Assembly: GCA_947296835.1 (NCBI GenBank)
Contig: CAMYQS010000004.1
Span: forward strand, 1 to 17,850
From: an uncultured Atopostipes sp.
Lineage (GTDB): Bacteria > Bacillota > Bacilli > Lactobacillales > Carnobacteriaceae_A
Length of the DNA stretch: 17,850 nucleotides
Reading direction: 5' to 3'
Position 1 is the stretch's first letter. Each line of letters starts with the position of its first letter. The notes below the pieces were generated by a model. It saw nothing but the letters and a program-made list of their open reading frames with translations. It ran no database searches and was not told the origin of the DNA. Below are positions 7,674-15,546 of the stretch, piece by piece. A program made the translations under genes and the position numbers.

Positions 7674-9725
7674 ATGTTACAACAGAATTCGTTATATATA
7701 TTAAAGATATTGTTAAGCCATGATATTATATCGATTGAAGAATTGATGTCTAAATCTAAACTCTCAAAACGACAAATCAATTATAGTTTAGAAAATATAA
7801 ATTATTGGTTAGAAAGTAATGGATATAACAATATTATTCGAATCAAAGATGGAGCAATTTCTTTAAACAATAATGTAAACGCTATCTTGTCAACTCTCTC
7901 TCATGAAAAATTTAATTACATACTGAGTGAAGAAGAAAGACAAGCTCTGATATATATTTATATCTATCTCAATATAGAGGTTATATCAATGTACCATTTA
8001 ATTGATTTACTCGAAGTAAGTCGAGGTACAGTACAAAATGATTTAAATAAATTACGTGAAACAATTAAATGCGAAAATTTAAATATCAGCTATTCCAGAA
8101 AAGATGGTTATCAAATTGTCGGTGATGAAAAAAGCATTCATTATTTCATGATGAAATTAATTGTTGAGATGATTACGCATGATAACTTAATTGATAAATA
8201 TGGAAAATTGGTTACGAATGATTTTTATAATATCGAGCAGCTTAAACATAATATAACGGAAGCATTATTTGAATCTAATAAAACAATATCAGAAAACAAT
8301 TTAAATATAATTTCATATATCTATATTTTTTACAGAAAGAGAAATAAAAGTATTCAAAATAATTTTATGCAAGAAACTCTAGTAAATTTGGAAATTAATT
8401 TGAAAGAATTTGAAGAATATGAAATTTCAAAAAGAATACTAGAGAAAAGCGGTACTGAAAAAGAATATTATAGTTTTCTAGCCTCCTTATTATTGAGCTA
8501 TGTCTCATCTAAGCCAGATCCAGACCATTTAGATTTCTATCAAATACAAGAAGTAATCGAAAAAATCATTACCAGATTGAGAAAGTCCTACGCAATATCG
8601 CTAAGTAATCAAGAGAAAGTTTTTTCGCAATTATATGCACATCTTAGACCGACAACATACCGCTTAAAATTTCAATATCCAATGATAAATCCTTTAAAAG
8701 AACAGATTATCTCTAAGTATCGATCAATTTATATCATTATCAAAGAAATACTAGAAGTTTCAGAACAAAGTTTTCAGCACAATACTTCCGATGATGAAAT
8801 TGCCTATTTAACAATACATTTTGCGACTTTTTTAATTGAAGATGTGCCTGAGAACGATAAAAATGTAAACGGAATCATCTTGTGTCCCGGTGGTGTGGGT
8901 GTTTCAGCTCTGTTATATCAAGAATTAATTAAATTATTTCCATCTATTCATTTCTTAGAGTCAGCTTCAATTAGTCAGCTTGAGACTATTATTGATGATG
9001 TGGATGTTATTTTCTCAACAGTTTTAATAGAAACGACAAAACCATTATTTATTGTGAATCCATTAATGAACAATATTGAAAGAATAAAATTGGTCGAAAG
9101 CTATAATGAAAAAATTAATAAAATAGAATCCAGAGGAAAAATAAATATTCGATCAATCATAAAAATTATAGAAAGTTACACAAATATTTTTGATAAAGAA
9201 GGATTAATCCAAGAGTTATCAAACTTTATTTCAAACAACGAGATTTCACATGTCAATGTAAAAAGGAGACAGCCAAAATTGAGTGAATTAATTAATCCTA
9301 ACTTAATACAATTAAAAGTAAGTGCAACCGATTGGAGAGATGCCATTAAGAAAAGTGCCAAACCACTTTTAGAAAATGAGTTCATTACAAGCAATTATGT
9401 AGATGCGATGATTCAAAATACTGAAGAGAATGGACCATATATTGTTATTGCAAAACATGTAGCATTACCTCACGCAAGACCTGAGGAAGGAGCGATTGAA
9501 GCCGCAATAGGTATAACTACTTTAGATAAACCAATAGTATTTGGAAATAAAGCGAATGATCCAGTTAAATATATATTTTGTTTAAGTGCAGTAGATAATT
9601 CAACACATCTAAGAGGTTTATCTGAATTAGTTGATTTACTTGATGACAAACAATTTTACAAAGTTTTAGAAATAGCTTCTGAAACTTCACAAGTCATAAA
9701 TTATTTAAAAGAGAGGAATGTATAA
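7674..9725 (+). CDS. PRD-domain transcriptional regulator with EIIB-like and ascorbate-type EIIA domains
   Basis: Multidomain PTS-controlled regulator of 683 residues. Order: DeoR/Mga-like helix-turn-helix at about 10-60, second helix-turn-helix at about 100-130 (VSRGTVQNDLNKLR), PRD1 about 185-280, PRD2 about 290-390 with histidines H323 and H382, an EIIB-like domain from about 398 with Cys404 in ILCPGGVGVS, and a C-terminal EIIA domain from about 535 with active His600 in ALPHARPE. The GPYIVIAKHVALPHARPE block resembles UlaC/SgaA, the ascorbate-class EIIA. No separate EIIA gene is present, so this domain may also phosphorylate the EIIB encoded next. PRD1 lacks the expected histidines. ATG 7674 is chosen for the AAGGGGAAGG about five bases upstream; a TTG at 7623 has no such site. 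Its last bases overlap or abut the EIIB gene. It probably activates this operon when the sugar is present. Confidence 0.93.
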   Translation: MLQQNSLYILKILLSHDIISIEELMSKSKLSKRQINYSLENINYWLESNGYNNIIRIKDGAISLNNNVNAILSTLSHEKFNYILSEEERQALIYIYIYLNIEVISMYHLIDLLEVSRGTVQNDLNKLRETIKCENLNISYSRKDGYQIVGDEKSIHYFMMKLIVEMITHDNLIDKYGKLVTNDFYNIEQLKHNITEALFESNKTISENNLNIISYIYIFYRKRNKSIQNNFMQETLVNLEINLKEFEEYEISKRILEKSGTEKEYYSFLASLLLSYVSSKPDPDHLDFYQIQEVIEKIITRLRKSYAISLSNQEKVFSQLYAHLRPTTYRLKFQYPMINPLKEQIISKYRSIYIIIKEILEVSEQSFQHNTSDDEIAYLTIHFATFLIEDVPENDKNVNGIILCPGGVGVSALLYQELIKLFPSIHFLESASISQLETIIDDVDVIFSTVLIETTKPLFIVNPLMNNIERIKLVESYNEKINKIESRGKINIRSIIKIIESYTNIFDKEGLIQELSNFISNNEISHVNVKRRQPKLSELINPNLIQLKVSATDWRDAIKKSAKPLLENEFITSNYVDAMIQNTEENGPYIVIAKHVALPHARPEEGAIEAAIGITTLDKPIVFGNKANDPVKYIFCLSAVDNSTHLRGLSELVDLLDDKQFYKVLEIASETSQVINYLKERNV

Positions 9726-9726
9726 A

Positions 9727-10011
9727 ATGGACAAAAGAGCATTAGTAGCATGTCGTACAGGTATGGGGAGCAGCATGATGTTGAAAATAAAGGTACAACA
9801 AGTAGTAAAAGAAAATGGATTTCCTATAAAAGTCTATCACGATAACACAGATGCGATTAGTCAGTTTAATGGTGATTTGTTAATCACATTAAGTGATTTA
9901 AAAGAAGATGTAAAAACAAGAGTCAATAATGAATATGTCATTGGAATTGATAATCTAACCGATAAAGAGGAAATAAAAACGAAATTATTAGAGTATTTAG
10001 AAAACAATTAA
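9727..10011 (+). CDS. ulaB: PTS ascorbate-family EIIB component (UlaB/SgaB-like)
   Basis: Small cytosolic phosphocarrier of 94 residues that passes phosphate from EIIA to the sugar bound by EIIC. The phosphorylatable Cys9 sits in the P-loop ACRTGMGSS, the classic UlaB/GatB-type motif. Size is normal. The ATG at 9727 is preferred over the one at 9718: the GAGAGG at 9711-9716 is about ten bases from the former but almost touches the latter. It starts one base after the regulator's stop codon, so the two are probably translationally linked, and is followed 18 bases later by EIIC. Assignment to the ascorbate family is from the partner EIIC; the actual sugar may differ. Confidence 0.92.
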   Translation: MDKRALVACRTGMGSSMMLKIKVQQVVKENGFPIKVYHDNTDAISQFNGDLLITLSDLKEDVKTRVNNEYVIGIDNLTDKEEIKTKLLEYLENN

Positions 10012-10029
10012 ACAATAGGAGGAAAAGTT

Positions 10030-11304
10030 ATGGGACAAATATCTGAATTTGTTATTGATTTATTAGGTAATGCATCAATTTTAGTAGGATTAATGGCACT
10101 AATAGGACTCGTTTTACAAAAATCGCCATGGGATGAAGCTTTAACATCGACAATTAAAACAATTGTAGGATTTCTAATTTTTGATGTTGGTGCTGGTGCA
10201 GCTGGAGCAGCCCTAGGTAGTTTCCAAGAATTATTCTCAGAAGGTTTTGGATTAGATGGTGTACTGCCATTAGCGGAAGCAGTAACTGCTATTGCGCAAG
10301 AACAATTTGGATCGACAGTAGCTATTGTAATGTTATTAGGATTTATATTTAACTTATTTTTTGCAAGAATTACACCATTCAAGTATGTCTTTTTAACTGG
10401 TCAACATAACTTATATTTTGCAGCATTAATCACAATTATGTTTAAAGCTTTAGGTGTTGGAAATGCGATGACAATGATTTTCGGCGGAATAATTTTAGGA
10501 TTCTTTGCTGTAATTTTCCCAGCAATTGGTCAGCCGGTTATGAGAAAAATTACTGGAAGTGATGATGTTGCGATTGGACATTATAGTACAGTTGGTTATG
10601 CAATTGCAGGATGGATTGGATCAAAAGTCGGTAAGCCCGAAGATTCAACAGAAAATTTAAACTTGCCATCATGGTTAAATATATTCAAAGATTATGTTGT
10701 TGGTGTAGGAGTTACGATGATAATTTTCTTCTATATCGCAGCACTAGCCGCAGGTAAAGAATTTACAACACAAATTTCAGGTGGTATGCACTGGTTGGTA
10801 TTCCCATTAATTCAAGGATTAGTATTTGCAGCAGCGCTATATGTCATCATTACAGGAATTAGAATGCTACTCGGTGAAATTGTTTCAGCATTCTCAGGAA
10901 TTTCAGAAAAATTAATTCCAGATGCTAAACCAGCACTAGACTGTCCAGTTGTATTCCCATATGCACCAACAGCTACAGTTATCGGTTTCTTATCAGCGTA
11001 TGCAGGTGGATTATTAATGATGTTTGTTTATGGAGCAATAGGAACTGCAGTAATTATCCCCGTTGCGGTACCATACTTCTTTATTGGAGCAACTGCCGGA
11101 GTATTTGGTAATGCAACTGGTGGATGGAAAGGAGCTATTGTTGGTAGTTTCGTAGTTGGTATTTTAATCTCTGTCGGTCCAGCTGTAGTTTATCCAATCA
11201 TGGCAGATATCGGATTAACAGGTTCAGCTTTCCCAGAGACAGACTTTTCAATTGTTGGATTACTAATTTACTATATTGGAAATTTCTTTAAATCAATATT
11301 TTAA
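10030..11304 (+). CDS. ulaA: PTS ascorbate-family EIIC permease (UlaA/SgaT-like)
   Basis: Integral membrane channel subunit of 424 residues that moves the sugar inward as it is phosphorylated. It has the alternating hydrophobic profile of the UlaA/SgaT family and recognisable landmarks: LIGLVLQKSPWDEALTSTIK near residue 25-43, the GFLIFDVGAGAAG helix, FNLFFARITPFKYVFLTGQH around 110-130, SDDVAIGHYSTVGYAIAG, and DCPVVFPYAPTATVIGFLSAY in the C-terminal half. AGGAGG precedes the ATG by about seven bases. Together with EIIB and the regulator's EIIA domain it forms a complete PTS. Family members carry L-ascorbate in enteric bacteria, but UlaA-like proteins in Gram-positive bacteria occur in loci for other substrates, so the sugar is left open. 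Confidence 0.94.
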   Translation: MGQISEFVIDLLGNASILVGLMALIGLVLQKSPWDEALTSTIKTIVGFLIFDVGAGAAGAALGSFQELFSEGFGLDGVLPLAEAVTAIAQEQFGSTVAIVMLLGFIFNLFFARITPFKYVFLTGQHNLYFAALITIMFKALGVGNAMTMIFGGIILGFFAVIFPAIGQPVMRKITGSDDVAIGHYSTVGYAIAGWIGSKVGKPEDSTENLNLPSWLNIFKDYVVGVGVTMIIFFYIAALAAGKEFTTQISGGMHWLVFPLIQGLVFAAALYVIITGIRMLLGEIVSAFSGISEKLIPDAKPALDCPVVFPYAPTATVIGFLSAYAGGLLMMFVYGAIGTAVIIPVAVPYFFIGATAGVFGNATGGWKGAIVGSFVVGILISVGPAVVYPIMADIGLTGSAFPETDFSIVGLLIYYIGNFFKSIF

Positions 11305-11331
11305 TAATATACTATAAGGAGAATAAAATAT

Positions 11332-13308
11332 ATGAGTAAAGTAAATGTATCAGAACTTTCAGTGAACACCATTAGAGCTTTAGCTATTGATTCAGTGGAA
11401 CATGTGCAACACGGTCACTTAGGAATGCCATTAGGATCAGCTCCAATGGGCTATAAAATTTACAGAGATATTATGAACTATAACCCTAAAAACCCGGATT
11501 GGATTAACCGAGATCGATTTGTTTTAACCTCTGGACACGGTTCAATTTTACAATATGTTCTATTGCATCTGATGGGGTATGATGTAACGATTGATGACTT
11601 AAAGTCATTCCGACAATTAGGTAGTAAAACCCCAGGACACCCTGAAGTTGGCTATACACCTGGAGTAGAAGCAACGACTGGTCCACTTGGGCAAGGGATT
11701 TCAACAGTAGTTGGTATGGCCATTGCAGAAGAACATTTAGCAGCTAAGTATAATAAAGAAAATTACAATGTTTTGGATCACTACACCTATACAATTTGTG
11801 GAGATGGCGATTTAATGGAAGGTGTTGCTCAAGAAGCAATGTCGCTAGCCGGTACATTGGGGTTAGGTAAGTTAGTCGTCTTATACGACTCTAATGATAT
11901 TAGTTCTGATGGACCAGTAAGCCATGCTAATACTGAAGATGTTCAAAAGAAATATGAAACGATGGGCTGGCAAACATTATTAGTTGAAGATGGTAATGAT
12001 TTAGAAGCAATCAGTAAAGCAATTGAGGAAGCAAAAGCAGATAATGAAAGACCGACTTTAATTGAAGTTAAAACGGTTATCGGTTATGGATCACCAAACT
12101 TACAAGGAACAGAGCAGATTCATAGTGACCCAATCGGAACGGAAGAAGCGAATTTAACAAAAGAAACTTATGGTTGGAAATATGAAGCATTTGAAGTACC
12201 TACTGAAGTTGCCGAAGATTTAAAAGAGGTTGTTACAAAAGGTCAGAAAGCTGAGGATGAATGGAATAAATTATTTGATGCTTATTCTGAAGAGTATCCA
12301 GAACTAGCTAAAGACTTAACAGATAGTTTCTCAGGTAATGTTCAAATTGAAGCAATTGATCTTGAATTTAAAGAAGATTATATTGCAACTCGTTCAGCAT
12401 CAGGAATGATTCTAAATCATATCGCCTCAAAAGTGCCAGCAATTATTGGTGGTTCAGCAGATTTGGCTTCATCGAATAAGACAACAATTGCTGATAGTAC
12501 TTTCATGACTAAGGGAGACTATAGTGGTTCCAATATTCACTTTGGTGTTCGTGAATTTGGAATGGCAGGGATTATTAATGGGATTGCGCTACATGGTGGT
12601 ATTAAAGGATACTCAGGAACATTCTTAATCTTCTCAGATTATATGCGCTCGGCCATTCGTATGTCAGCGGTAAGTAAACTTCCTGTGACTTATGTATTTA
12701 CCCATGATAGTTTCTTATTAGGTCCAGATGGTCCAACTCATCAACCAATTGAGCACATTTCAAGCTTAAGAGCTATGCCAAACTTAACTGTGATCCGACC
12801 AGCGGATGCGAACGAGACAAAAGCTGCCTGGGAAATCGCAATTAATTCAGCAGAAACACCAACAGCAATTTTATTAGGCCGACATGATGTACCAGTCATC
12901 CAAAATGCTTCAGTAGAAGGTGTTAAAAAAGGTGCCTACGTACTGTCTGAAGCAGCTGGATCTGAAGAGGGGATTATTATCTCTACCGGTTCAGATGTCG
13001 AATTGGCACTCAAGGCTCAGAAAATTCTTGAAGATAAAGAAATTAATGTAAGGGTCGTAAGTATGCCAAGCTGGGAGTTATTTGAAAAACAATCCAATGA
13101 ATATAAAGAAACAGTCCTACCTAGCCATTTAGAAAAACGCTTAGTTGTTGAAATGGGAAGCGAGTTAGGCTGGAGAAAATATATTGGCGATAAAGGTGAA
13201 TCTCTGACAATCGATCACTTTGGTGAATCAGGTAATGGTGATGACTTAGCTAAAGAGTTTGGCTTCACACCAGAGAATATCAGTAAGAGATTTATGGATT
13301 TACTATAG
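11332..13308 (+). CDS. tkt: Transketolase, full length
   Basis: Thiamine-diphosphate enzyme of 658 residues that transfers two-carbon ketol units between pentose phosphate pathway sugars; a full-length single chain, not the split N/C form often seen in PTS loci. Domains in order: ThDP-binding domain with TSGHGS (67-72), GPLGQGIS (118-125), GDGDLMEG (157-164) ending in YDSND; pyrimidine-binding domain with catalytic Glu408 in HFGVREFGM; DGPTHQPIEH (466-475); C-terminal domain from about 540. The usual N-terminal SGHPG reads HGHLG (27-31). AAGGAGA lies about nine bases before the ATG. Its position as last gene of the PTS operon, immediately before a strong terminator, suggests the sugar phosphate made by the PTS feeds the pentose phosphate pathway. 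It may be a second, pathway-dedicated transketolase in this organism. Confidence 0.96.
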   Translation: MSKVNVSELSVNTIRALAIDSVEHVQHGHLGMPLGSAPMGYKIYRDIMNYNPKNPDWINRDRFVLTSGHGSILQYVLLHLMGYDVTIDDLKSFRQLGSKTPGHPEVGYTPGVEATTGPLGQGISTVVGMAIAEEHLAAKYNKENYNVLDHYTYTICGDGDLMEGVAQEAMSLAGTLGLGKLVVLYDSNDISSDGPVSHANTEDVQKKYETMGWQTLLVEDGNDLEAISKAIEEAKADNERPTLIEVKTVIGYGSPNLQGTEQIHSDPIGTEEANLTKETYGWKYEAFEVPTEVAEDLKEVVTKGQKAEDEWNKLFDAYSEEYPELAKDLTDSFSGNVQIEAIDLEFKEDYIATRSASGMILNHIASKVPAIIGGSADLASSNKTTIADSTFMTKGDYSGSNIHFGVREFGMAGIINGIALHGGIKGYSGTFLIFSDYMRSAIRMSAVSKLPVTYVFTHDSFLLGPDGPTHQPIEHISSLRAMPNLTVIRPADANETKAAWEIAINSAETPTAILLGRHDVPVIQNASVEGVKKGAYVLSEAAGSEEGIIISTGSDVELALKAQKILEDKEINVRVVSMPSWELFEKQSNEYKETVLPSHLEKRLVVEMGSELGWRKYIGDKGESLTIDHFGESGNGDDLAKEFGFTPENISKRFMDLL

Positions 13309-13343
13309 AATTTGTGACTTGAGAAATTAAATAACGATAAATT

Positions 13344-13394
13344 AAACAGGCAATCAAAAGTATGCATTGAATACTTTTGGTTGCCTGTTTTTTT
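13344..13394 (+). terminator. Strong Rho-independent terminator of the PTS-transketolase operon
   Basis: A 20-bp stem (13344-13363 with 13371-13390, one G-U pair) closes a 7-base loop and runs straight into a run of about eight T. The near-perfect long stem could also act in the reverse direction, where the stem is followed by AAT rather than a good T-run. Confidence 0.93.
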
Positions 13395-13472
13395 GCACAT
13401 AGATTTTGAAATTATATTAGTAAATTAAATAAAATCTATAAAAAACACAAATCTATGCAGACATCAAATACA

Positions 13473-13501
13473 TAAAAAGAGCACCTCTTTCAAGGCGCTC
13501 T
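13473..13501 (-). terminator. Rho-independent terminator of the minus-strand NagA-like operon
   Basis: On the minus strand AGAGCGCCT pairs with AGGTGCTCT (9 bp, one G-U pair) around a 6-base loop and is followed by TTTTTATG. It ends 11 bases after the NagA-like stop codon, and faces the plus-strand terminator of the transketolase operon about 80 bases away. Confidence 0.8.
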
Positions 13502-13512
13502 CCTAATTTCTA

Positions 13513-14712
13513 TTAAACTTGTGGTACACCTAATACATATGTCTGTACTAGATTTGTGTCTTCATCTAGGACTATAATATCTGCGTCTTTATGTTTTTCT
13601 AGCGAGCCTTTGCGGTCATAGACGTTGATATATTTCGCTGTGTTTTCTGATGCGATTTTCATAATATCGGCATAGTCTAGGTTGTTCCATTTCATCAAGT
13701 TCTGAACGGATTCTAAATAGCCGATCTCAACACTTAGCATATCTTCAATGGAGTTTTTGTCGAGTCGTTCCTCGGTACCGTCATCATGTTTCAAGATGAT
13801 GTGGTCACCGTCTGGGGTGAAGGTCGTCTCACGGATATAGTGATAGAATGATTTCTCGACTTGTCCCAGCCCGACTGTATCCGTACATAACGTGATGCGG
13901 TCGAGTGTTTTTATGCGAATCGTTAAGTCTACTGCTTCTGGTAGGACAGTTAACCCAGATTGTTTCGCAAACTCACTATACAGATCATCAAAGTAGAGTG
14001 CTGATCCCGCTACACCTAATTCACGGTGGTGGAAGCCTTTCATCCCACTAAACATATGCGTCACTCCGCCAATCCCGTAATCTTTTAGTGCTTTAATTTC
14101 ATCAAAGGTTGCGGCTGAATGACCGATTGAAATTTGGACTTCATTCTTATTAAGGTATTGAATTAATTCTTTCGCGCCTGGTAATTCTGGGGCAAGGGTT
14201 ATTAATTTAATGCGGTCAATCGACATCGGCTCAATCATTTCATCAAATATTTCGATGGAAGGATCGATACAGTGTTCTTCTTTTTGCATGCCTTTGTGTG
14301 CTTTGTTGATGAATGGGCCTTCTAGGTGAATCCCTAGAATGTCAGCACCAACTTCAGGAGTCCAATCATTCATCGCGACATCCGCTTCAGCCAACATCCC
14401 TTGTATGGTTGAAATGGCATCCGCTCCAGTCGTCGGTAGGAACGAGGTCACACCTTGTGTGACAAGGGCTTGCGCCATCTTCGTTACAGACTCTGCTGAC
14501 CGTTCGTGGGTAAATGATCCTGTCGCAAATCCATGCGTATGCAGGTCAATAAAGCCGGGTAGAACGACGTTTTCACCGTAGTCGATTATTTCTTCGTTTG
14601 GCCCAACATCTGGTTCGCCGGCCGTTACTTCGGTAATTTTTCCGTCATTTATTTTAATATAACCATCAATAATACGTAATGGGGTATAGATTTTTTTCGA
14701 TTTTATAATCAT
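13513..14712 (-). CDS. nagA: NagA-like amidohydrolase (N-acetylglucosamine-6-phosphate deacetylase family), atypical
   Basis: Metal-dependent amidohydrolase of 399 residues, normal NagA length; canonical members remove acetate from N-acetylglucosamine-6-phosphate in the cytoplasm. Visible: PGFIDLHTHG with H58 and H60, ILGIHLEGPF with Glu131, ISIGHSAAT with H198, GVTHMFSGM with H219 and catalytic-type Asp278 in LCTDTVGLG. Differences from ordinary NagA: the Asn-Ala-Met after the TH motif is Ser-Gly-Met, the ADG(I/L)HV substrate block reads KQSGLTVLPEAV with no histidine, and the SDA active-site block reads CTDTVG. The substrate may therefore not be GlcNAc-6-P. ATG 14712 is chosen because TAGGATGA provides a ribosome binding site; an ATG at 14721, one base after the regulator's stop codon, is the alternative. 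It is the last gene of the EIICB-regulator operon. Confidence 0.85.
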   Translation of the reverse strand: MIIKSKKIYTPLRIIDGYIKINDGKITEVTAGEPDVGPNEEIIDYGENVVLPGFIDLHTHGFATGSFTHERSAESVTKMAQALVTQGVTSFLPTTGADAISTIQGMLAEADVAMNDWTPEVGADILGIHLEGPFINKAHKGMQKEEHCIDPSIEIFDEMIEPMSIDRIKLITLAPELPGAKELIQYLNKNEVQISIGHSAATFDEIKALKDYGIGGVTHMFSGMKGFHHRELGVAGSALYFDDLYSEFAKQSGLTVLPEAVDLTIRIKTLDRITLCTDTVGLGQVEKSFYHYIRETTFTPDGDHIILKHDDGTEERLDKNSIEDMLSVEIGYLESVQNLMKWNNLDYADIMKIASENTAKYINVYDRKGSLEKHKDADIIVLDEDTNLVQTYVLGVPQV

Positions 14713-14722
14713 AAAAATCATC

Positions 14723-15469
14723 CTATCTATCTAATTTTAAGTATTCAATGATCTGTTGTAAGACGATATTTAATCCCATCCGCGAATCTAAATCACGGTA
14801 TTTTTGTACTTCCGTTTCAGAGTAAAAATTGAGTGTGTAATCACTCATTTGGTTAATTGGGTTGTTTCCAAATGATGTGATGCTCATAATTTTACTGTTT
14901 CGTGCCAGTGCTCGGTTCGTAAATTCGACTAAAATATCCGTTTTACCCGACAATGAAAGGATGACACAGGTGTCTTCAGCCTTTAATGTGTTTGGGAGCG
15001 TTTTTATTAAATTATAGTCGTCTACGAATATCGCGATAATATCTAGCATGCGTAATTGTAAAGCGAATGCTGTCGCATACTGTTTTGTGATACCACGAGC
15101 CAGGATATAAATTGTCTTTGCATTTTTTAGATTTTTAATAAAAGCAATTAGGTCCTCTTCGCGCACTAAATCAAACGTCTTTTGTACTTCGCGATGGAGG
15201 TGTGTATTAATTTCATCAAAGGTACTGAGGTGTTGCTGGCTTTCTTCGTTCAAAACGGTCTGAATGTAATAGCGGAGTTCGCTGAAACCTTCAAAGCCCA
15301 TCTTCTGTGCGAAGTTTATGATGGACGTTTTTGAAACGAATAATCCATCCGCTACATCGGTAGCTGAGCGATTGGTATAAATTTCAGGTGTTTTCACAAT
15401 ACTTTCAGCAATTTTTTGTTCGACTTCAGTTAAAGAATTAAAATTATTGACTAAGCGACTTAAACTCAT
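14723..15469 (-). CDS. RpiR/MurR-family transcriptional regulator (HTH plus SIS domain)
   Basis: Cytosolic regulator of 248 residues that senses a sugar phosphate. The N-terminal HTH_6 domain spans about 1-77 (SATDVADGLFVSKTSIINFAQKMGF, with landmark ATDVADGLFVSKTSI), and the SIS sugar-phosphate-binding domain about 105-240, with IYILARGIT and VILSLSGKTDILVEF, the latter equal to the family's S-SG-T block. The ATG at 15469 follows AGGGGGAG at a good spacing; a longer form from 15499 would run through that site and adds residues not typical of the family. It sits between EIICB and the NagA-like gene on the same strand, with only a few bases to the latter, so the three form one operon. It likely binds the palindromes of the divergent promoter region. 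Confidence 0.94.
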   Translation of the reverse strand: MSLSRLVNNFNSLTEVEQKIAESIVKTPEIYTNRSATDVADGLFVSKTSIINFAQKMGFEGFSELRYYIQTVLNEESQQHLSTFDEINTHLHREVQKTFDLVREEDLIAFIKNLKNAKTIYILARGITKQYATAFALQLRMLDIIAIFVDDYNLIKTLPNTLKAEDTCVILSLSGKTDILVEFTNRALARNSKIMSITSFGNNPINQMSDYTLNFYSETEVQKYRDLDSRMGLNIVLQQIIEYLKLDR

Positions 15470-15546
15470 ACAGCTCCCCCTAGAATATCTACTAATCAAA
15501 TTGTAGCAAGATTTAGGGAGAGCTGCAATTATTTAATTACCGGTGA

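Noticed and set aside
10008..10382. Minus-strand ORF of 124 codons opposite the start of the EIIC gene
   Set aside because: It is fully antisense to the ulaA-like gene and its translation is only the reverse image of a membrane protein.
15496..15534. Inverted repeat ATTGTAGC / GCTGCAAT between EIICB and the RpiR gene
   Set aside because: On the transcribed minus strand it has a C-A mismatch, a long loop and no T-run, so it is not a convincing terminator.
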